Assembly: GCF_020216885.1 (NCBI RefSeq)
Contig: NZ_JAIWON010000050.1
Span: 1 to 10,000 of the forward strand
Reading direction: 5' to 3'
DNA length: 10,000 nt
Source: Zymomonas sp.
GTDB taxonomy: Bacteria > Pseudomonadota > Alphaproteobacteria > Sphingomonadales > Sphingomonadaceae
Made by a program: the position numbers and the translations under genes
Shown: one piece after another, positions 6,716-10,000 of the stretch
Layout: each line of letters opens with the position of its first letter
How positions within the stretch are numbered: the stretch's first letter is position 1
Notes under the pieces: generated by a model
What the model was told of the DNA's origin: nothing
Databases searched by the model: none
The model's input: only the letters and a program-made list of their open reading frames with translations

Positions 6716-6934
6716 TTGGCAAAAGAAGAATTACTCGAAATGCGTGGTCGCGTTGTGGAATTGCTTCCCAATGCGATGTTCCGTGTTCAATTAGAAAATG
6801 ACCATGAAATTTTGGGTCATACGGCTGGCAAAATGCGGAAAAACCGCATCCGCGTTCTGGTCGGCGATGAAGTTTTGGTCGAACTGACCCCTTATGATCT
6901 GACCAAAGGGCGGATCACCTACCGCTTTAAATAA
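6716..6934 (+). CDS. infA: Translation initiation factor IF-1
   Basis: Binds the ribosomal A site during initiation together with IF-2 and IF-3. The start is TTG at 6716 (Leu codon read as Met): this gives a protein of 72 residues beginning (M)[10 protein letters not shown], the canonical IF-1 length and N-terminus, and AGAGG (6705-6709) is six bases upstream. A longer reading from 6671 would add 15 unrelated residues and run through the leader hairpin, so it is rejected. The body is a single S1-like OB fold ([39 protein letters not shown]) ending in TYRFK, highly conserved in alphaproteobacteria. It leads a cluster with maf, an RNase E/G-like gene and yacG. Confidence 0.97.
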
Positions 6935-6939
6935 ATTTT

Positions 6940-7548
6940 ATGGCATCCTCGCTTATTCTTGCTTCTGCCAGTCCTCGTCGGCTGGCATTGCTGGCGCGCA
7001 TCGGTATCAAACCCGATTTTGTTCTTCCTGCTGATATTGATGAAACACCGAAAAAAGGTGAACTTCCGCTCGAATATGTCCGGCGGATGGCAACAGAAAA
7101 GGCAGAATGGGTAGCCTCCCGCCATTCGGATTGCCATATCTTGGCAGCAGATACGGTGGTCGCTGCTGGTCGTCGTATTTTGCCCAAGGCAGAAGACGAA
7201 AAACAGGCGACATCTTATCTCAAGCTGTTATCAGGCCGCAGACATCGGGTGCTCACCGCTGTTGCGATGCAAAAAGATGGTGCCCCCACGACCGTAAAGG
7301 TCTCTTCAAACATCGTTACTTTCAAGTCTCTTAGCCCTCGGGAAATCGAAGATTACATCGCCAGCGGCGAATGGCGAGGCAAAGCGGGCGGTTACGCTAT
7401 TCAGGGCTATGCTGAATCTTTTATCCGTTTTCTGGCAGGCAGCCATTCTTCGGTTATGGGCTTACCCCTTTATGAGACGCGGCATCTCTTGATGAATGCT
7501 GGTTGGCCGATTTCGGCATCCTCTTCTCTCCAAGAAGAATACGCCTAG
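6940..7548 (+). CDS. maf: Maf-family nucleoside triphosphate pyrophosphatase
   Basis: Hydrolyses non-canonical or pyrimidine nucleoside triphosphates to monophosphates, cleaning the nucleotide pool. The 202-residue protein starts LILASASPRR (S9-R14), the Maf P-loop-like motif; SASPRR is the form found in YhdE-type dTTP/UTP pyrophosphatases rather than the STSPYR of YceF-type enzymes. D71-T72 in ILAADTVV is the catalytic acidic site, and GKAGGYAIQGYAESFI plus GSHSSVMGLPLYET are the conserved C-terminal substrate-binding blocks. It starts five bases after infA and has no visible Shine-Dalgarno, so it is probably translated by coupling. Its stop TAG directly touches the next ATG. Confidence 0.93.
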   Translation: MASSLILASASPRRLALLARIGIKPDFVLPADIDETPKKGELPLEYVRRMATEKAEWVASRHSDCHILAADTVVAAGRRILPKAEDEKQATSYLKLLSGRRHRVLTAVAMQKDGAPTTVKVSSNIVTFKSLSPREIEDYIASGEWRGKAGGYAIQGYAESFIRFLAGSHSSVMGLPLYETRHLLMNAGWPISASSSLQEEYA

Positions 7549-8562
7549 ATGCTTTCCTATGAATGGTTGATTGAAAAGGGCATTGGCGAAACCCGTGCCG
7601 CGCTCTTGGCTGATGACACAATCATTCAGGCAAGAATCGAAACGGACAGCTCCGCGTTACGAGCTGGCAGCATTTTAGACGTCCGTTTATCTGATTCCGC
7701 TAATGCCACAGGGCGAACATTGGCCACAACGGATAAGGGAGATTCTGTCTGGGTTGCCTCTGTGCCGCGCGCCCTTACACAAGGCAGTCTGCTCAGAGTT
7801 GAAATTATCCGTGAAGCCGTAACCGAACGCGGTATTATCAAACCGCCTCACGCCCGTCCTGCGCTTCCTGATGCCCCTCTCAAAGAGGGGGCTTCCCTCG
7901 AAATGCGGGTCAAGGCTAGTGGTTATCCTGTCTATTATCAGCAAAATCATCAGCCCGATCGGTTGGAAAAATCAGGCTGGTCAGAAGTCATCGAACAAGC
8001 ACGCTGCGGTGATATTGATTTCCCCGGTGGTCGTTTGCGTATGGCATTAACGCCTGCCCTCACCCTTTTCGATATTGATGGTCATCTTGGGTCGCTGGAT
8101 TTGGCTTTAAAAGGCACAGAAGCGACTGCCAAAGCTATTACCCTTTTTGATATTGGTGGTTCAATCGGCATTGATATTCCGGGATTATCAGGCAAGTCAG
8201 ACCGACAAAAAGTAGCCGAATGTCTTGATCAGCATTTACCTCCACCTTTTGAACGCACGGGCGTTAATGGTTTCGGGTTTTTGCAAATTATAAGACAGAA
8301 AAAACGTCCCTCTTTGCCCGAACAGATTGCTGCTTATCCAATCGAACATGAAACCCGCCAGTTATTACGTCAGGCTTGCCGCGCGAAAGGCGCTGGAAAA
8401 CGGATTTTAACGGCCTCTCATTTTGTTATAGACTGCATCAATCGCCACCCTGACTGGCTGGAAGCCTTGGCACGGGAAAGTGCTGCCGAAATTATCTTGA
8501 AAGCAGATCCCATGCGGCCAATCTATCAAGGTGATGTCGCCGTTGAATTTCCAGCCTTCTAA
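7549..8562 (+). CDS. Short, divergent ribonuclease E/G-family protein
   Basis: Homologue of RNase E/G, the endoribonucleases that process rRNA and tRNA and start mRNA decay. At 337 residues it is shorter than RNase G (about 490) and lacks the usual C-terminal zinc-link CPxC motif and small domain; only one or two scattered cysteines are present. The catalytic-type core is recognisable: ALTLFDIDG (D175) and GGSIGIDIPGL (D209) match the two motifs whose aspartates bind the catalytic magnesium in E. coli RNase E (D303 and D346), and GFGFLQIIRQKKRPSL corresponds to the following strand. The N-terminal 100 residues resemble an S1-like region only loosely. It begins directly after the maf stop. Activity is plausible since both aspartates remain; without the zinc-link it probably does not tetramerise like RNase E. 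Confidence 0.8.
   Translation: MLSYEWLIEKGIGETRAALLADDTIIQARIETDSSALRAGSILDVRLSDSANATGRTLATTDKGDSVWVASVPRALTQGSLLRVEIIREAVTERGIIKPPHARPALPDAPLKEGASLEMRVKASGYPVYYQQNHQPDRLEKSGWSEVIEQARCGDIDFPGGRLRMALTPALTLFDIDGHLGSLDLALKGTEATAKAITLFDIGGSIGIDIPGLSGKSDRQKVAECLDQHLPPPFERTGVNGFGFLQIIRQKKRPSLPEQIAAYPIEHETRQLLRQACRAKGAGKRILTASHFVIDCINRHPDWLEALARESAAEIILKADPMRPIYQGDVAVEFPAF
7873..7892 (+). other. GC-rich hairpin inside the RNase E/G-like coding sequence
   Basis: CCCCTCT (7874-7880) pairs perfectly with AGAGGGG (7884-7890) around CAA, and G7873 can pair with C7892 with G7891 bulged. It lies about codon 109, between the N-terminal region and the core. It may be incidental to the coding sequence (DAPLKEGA). 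Confidence 0.35.
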
Positions 8563-8584
8563 TCTCTGCTATCGAAAGACGACC

Positions 8585-8770
8585 ATGCCATCAGCAACCA
8601 AAAAAAACGCTCATAAAGGCAAATGCCCGATATGTGGTGCCCCGACCAAAGCTGAATTTAGACCTTTTTGCAGCCGTGGCTGCCGTGATCGGGATTTGCT
8701 TAATTGGCTAGGAGATGCCTACCGTTTGCCAGTGAAAGATTTACAAGCCGAAGATAGCGATTTTGATTAA
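8585..8770 (+). CDS. yacG: YacG, zinc-binding DNA gyrase inhibitor
   Basis: Small zinc protein; E. coli YacG binds GyrB and inhibits DNA gyrase. The 61-residue form starting at ATG 8585 has C14-x2-C17 (CPICG) and C29-x3-C33 (FCSRGC), the four zinc ligands, followed by the family block RDRDLLNWLGDAYRLP and an acidic tail. A longer frame from 8531 overlaps the RNase gene and adds unconserved residues, so ATG 8585 is preferred; the region before it (GAAAGACG) is only a weak ribosome site. It closes the infA-maf-RNase-yacG cluster, a common alphaproteobacterial arrangement. Confidence 0.93.
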   Translation: MPSATKKNAHKGKCPICGAPTKAEFRPFCSRGCRDRDLLNWLGDAYRLPVKDLQAEDSDFD

Positions 8771-8805
8771 ATTATTAAATATATCAGAAAAAAGAAAAAA
8801 TATAC

Positions 8806-8834
8806 TGGACAAGACCCGAATACATTCTTATACG
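8806..8834 (+). promoter_or_regulatory. Promoter of tRNA-Phe
   Basis: TGGACA (8806-8811, five of six matches to the -35) is separated by exactly 17 bases from TATACG (8829-8834, four of six to the -10). Transcription would start near 8841, about 22 bases before the mature tRNA. Confidence 0.65.
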
Positions 8835-8845
8835 CCCACCCAGAC

Positions 8846-8860
8846 GAGAGAAAAACTCTC
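8846..8860 (+). other. Short hairpin in the pre-tRNA 5' leader
   Basis: GAGAG (8846-8850) and CTCTC (8856-8860) form a perfect five-base-pair stem with an AAAAA loop, ending two bases before the tRNA 5' end. It would be part of the leader removed by RNase P. Confidence 0.5.
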
Positions 8861-8862
8861 AA

Positions 8863-8938
8863 GCCCAGGTAGCTCAGTCGGTAGAGCATGTGACTGAAAA
8901 TCACAGTGTCGGCGGTTCGATTCCGTCCCTGGGCACCA
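8863..8938 (+). tRNA. tRNA-Phe (GAA)
   Basis: A complete 76-base tRNA with encoded CCA (8936-8938). The acceptor stem pairs GCCCAGG (8863-8869) with CCTGGGC (8928-8934). The D-arm contains AGCTCAGTCGGTAGAGC, the anticodon stem TGTGA/TCACA (8889-8893 with 8901-8905) frames CTGAAAA with anticodon GAA at 8896-8898, and the T-arm has GGTTCGATTCC. It reads UUC and UUU codons. It lies convergent to the DUF4186 gene; no integrase or duplicated 3' tRNA end was seen, so there is no sign that it has served as an attachment site here. Confidence 0.97.
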
Positions 8939-8963
8939 CTCACATCCCCTAAAAATTTATCTA

Positions 8964-8990
8964 AAATAAAACTGCCGTTAATGTGCAGAT
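8964..8990 (-). terminator. Weak candidate terminator of the DUF4186 gene
   Basis: On the minus strand CTGC (8985-8988) and GCAG (8972-8975) form only a four-base-pair stem with a nine-base loop, followed by TTTTATTTTAG. It lies right after the stop codon. It might serve in both directions, since T-rich sequence also follows on the plus strand behind the tRNA, but the stem is too short to be sure. Confidence 0.3.
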
Positions 8991-9445
8991 TATTTTTCTA
9001 TTTCAGGAAAAAGACTTCCCTGCACATCCTCTGCTTTAGATTTGCGTTTTTTTGGCAAGCTGGGCGTAACCGCCTTCATTTTTTTAGGTGGCAATTCTTT
9101 TTGTAAATCCAGCCAATGGGCAATTACCTCAAGAATATAGGCCTGTTCTTTTTGGCTAAGGGTTTTACCCGCTTCAATTCGATGCCATTTCTCGATACAG
9201 CCACGACAACAGGTTCCAGTAGCATGTTGTGCCAAAAAGACTGGATGCCCCTTATAAGGCGTCTGCTTGCCATCATTGGGTATTTCTGCCGGAGCTAATC
9301 TCTGGGCAATAAAATCCTTGCCATGCTCCAGAATGGTTTCCATCCCCTTATTCGCTAAATATTGCTGTTCTTGAACACCAAGGCGAAAACGACGACGGAA
9401 AGAAGAGCGGCTTAAACGCTCGAATAACACATCCAAATTTGCCAT
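8990..9445 (-). CDS. DUF4186 family protein, function unknown
   Basis: 151 residues from ATG at 9445. The central part, FRRRFRLGVQEQQYL, then LAPAEIPNDGKQTPYKGHPVFLAQHATGTCCRGCIEKWH, is the hallmark of DUF4186, with a CCRGC cluster plus conserved His residues that may bind a metal (inference). The C-terminal 30 residues are a Lys/Pro-rich, probably disordered tail (PPKKMK, PKKRKSK) ending in GSLFPEIEK. A longer start at 9511 would add 22 residues, but that ATG lies in the loop/stem of the terminator of the upstream gene, and DUF4186 similarity begins near the 9445 start, so 9445 is preferred. No Shine-Dalgarno is seen there; the promoter sits almost on the start codon. No cellular role is known to me. 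Confidence 0.85.
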   Translation of the reverse strand: MANLDVLFERLSRSSFRRRFRLGVQEQQYLANKGMETILEHGKDFIAQRLAPAEIPNDGKQTPYKGHPVFLAQHATGTCCRGCIEKWHRIEAGKTLSQKEQAYILEVIAHWLDLQKELPPKKMKAVTPSLPKKRKSKAEDVQGSLFPEIEK

Positions 9446-9451
9446 TTTGGA

Positions 9452-9480
9452 ATAATAGCACCGACATTCTTTGATGCCGA
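9452..9480 (-). promoter_or_regulatory. Extended -10 promoter of the DUF4186 gene
   Basis: On the minus strand TCGGCA (9480-9475, four of six -35 matches), a 17-base spacer ending in TGC (an extended -10 TGn), then TATTAT (9457-9452, five of six -10 matches). Only six bases separate the -10 from the ATG at 9445, so the transcript would begin on or beside the start codon (leaderless). Confidence 0.5.
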
Positions 9481-9520
9481 GAAATAAAAAGGCCGGAAGT
9501 CTAAATGACATCCGACCTTT
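9481..9520 (-). terminator. Intrinsic terminator of the SapC-family gene
   Basis: On the minus strand AAAGGTCGGA (9520-9511) pairs with TCCGGCCTTT (9497-9488), ten base pairs with one G-U, around a 13-base loop, followed by TTATTTC, so the run reads TTTTTATTT. It begins 22 bases after the SapC-family stop codon and separates that gene from DUF4186. Confidence 0.8.
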
Positions 9521-9542
9521 CCACTAAAAATAGGAATGGTTT

Positions 9543-10000
9543 TTATGAGGCAGAAGGATTCTGATCATTTTCTGGCAATGGTGGAATCCGACCTAAGATA
9601 GCCTGCCGCTGGAAGATATCCTGCACCAGACTCAAAGACATCAGATGCGCATAAACCAAAGGAAGCAGACCGGATTTGACCATTTTCCGTAAAACATCGC
9701 CGCGAAGCTCTTTCAAGCGTTCTTCAGACACGATCTGGAAGCTACGATACACATAAGGCTTTGATGCGTCATTGGGCTGGATAGCCACTTCACCATCAAT
9801 CAACAGCTTATGTTCCATCAATTCGGCAACAAAATCATTGGTTCTCTGGGCTGAAATGGCGAATTGTTCACAAAAACCCAAAATATTTTTGGTAAATTCG
9901 CTTGGCTCGTCACCCTCAAAAAGGGGTTCACCATCCTCAAATTCACCCAGCATGCCACGGCTAGGATCAACACAAAGCGACATATCTTCGCTTTTCGGAT
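9543..10000 (-). CDS. SapC-family protein, C-terminal part (partial)
   Basis: The reading frame is open to the right edge, so the gene is cut there; an internal Met at 9983 is unlikely to be the true start because SapC-family proteins are about 230-250 residues and the visible 152 residues match only the C-terminal two thirds. Family features: CVDPSRGMLGEFEDGEPLFEGDEPSEF, then a helical FCEQFAISAQRTNDFVAELMEHKLL, and the terminal LRGDVLRKMVKSGLLPLVYAHLMSLS block. The family is named after S-layer secretion proteins of Campylobacter, but in alphaproteobacteria the role is not established and no S-layer gene is visible here. There is no signal peptide or membrane helix in the part seen. Confidence 0.85.
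   Translation of the reverse strand, partial: PKSEDMSLCVDPSRGMLGEFEDGEPLFEGDEPSEFTKNILGFCEQFAISAQRTNDFVAELMEHKLLIDGEVAIQPNDASKPYVYRSFQIVSEERLKELRGDVLRKMVKSGLLPLVYAHLMSLSLVQDIFQRQAILGRIPPLPENDQNPSAS

Noticed and set aside
8863..9445. tRNA-Phe as an integration site for a mobile island
   Set aside because: No integrase, no repeated tRNA 3' end downstream within the window, and the next genes look like ordinary chromosomal genes.
9446..9511. N-terminal extension of the DUF4186 protein from ATG 9511
   Set aside because: A GGAAAGG-like ribosome site exists, but it and the ATG are part of the terminator hairpin of the SapC-family gene, and the added residues lie outside the conserved domain.

Overview
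The window looks like an alphaproteobacterial chromosome, most probably Zymomonas mobilis or a close sphingomonad-type relative. The reasons are a tRNA-Phe and a gene order infA-maf-RNase E/G-like-yacG-tRNA-Phe typical of that group, moderate GC (mid-40s by eye), two TTG starts, and an Mla-type lipid transport operon with a STAS-fused permease. The species call is inference from recognition, not from a search.

Layout. Positions 1-206 hold the 3' end of an alpha/beta hydrolase. Positions 207-521 are non-coding but structured: a long hairpin (219-263), a consensus -10 box (374-379), then a folded leader (421-516) that can base-pair across the Shine-Dalgarno of the next gene. Positions 522-2837 form a polyamine locus: a fold-type III PLP decarboxylase (ornithine decarboxylase-like, TTG start) followed by a deoxyhypusine synthase-family protein that probably makes homospermidine or another aminobutylated polyamine. 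The locus ends in a clear intrinsic terminator (2867-2894). Positions 3020-6498 are a compact four-gene operon (STAS-MlaE permease, MlaF ATPase, MlaD MCE protein, PqiC-type lipoprotein) for lipid transport between inner and outer membranes. Positions 6716-8770 are the infA-maf-RNase E/G-like-yacG cluster, followed by a tRNA-Phe gene with its own promoter (8806-8938).

From 8990 to the right edge the genes are on the minus strand. A SapC-family gene (cut by the window edge) reads towards a DUF4186 gene, separated by an intrinsic terminator; the DUF4186 gene appears to have its own extended -10 promoter lying almost on its start codon. DUF4186 converges on the tRNA-Phe gene.

No insertion sequences, CRISPR arrays, prophage genes or wholly novel gene system were seen; this is mostly core genome. 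The most rewarding items are the RNA leader of the decarboxylase gene, the decarboxylase/deoxyhypusine-synthase pairing, the unexplained hairpin at 219-263, the short divergent RNase E/G homologue, and the possibly leaderless DUF4186 gene.
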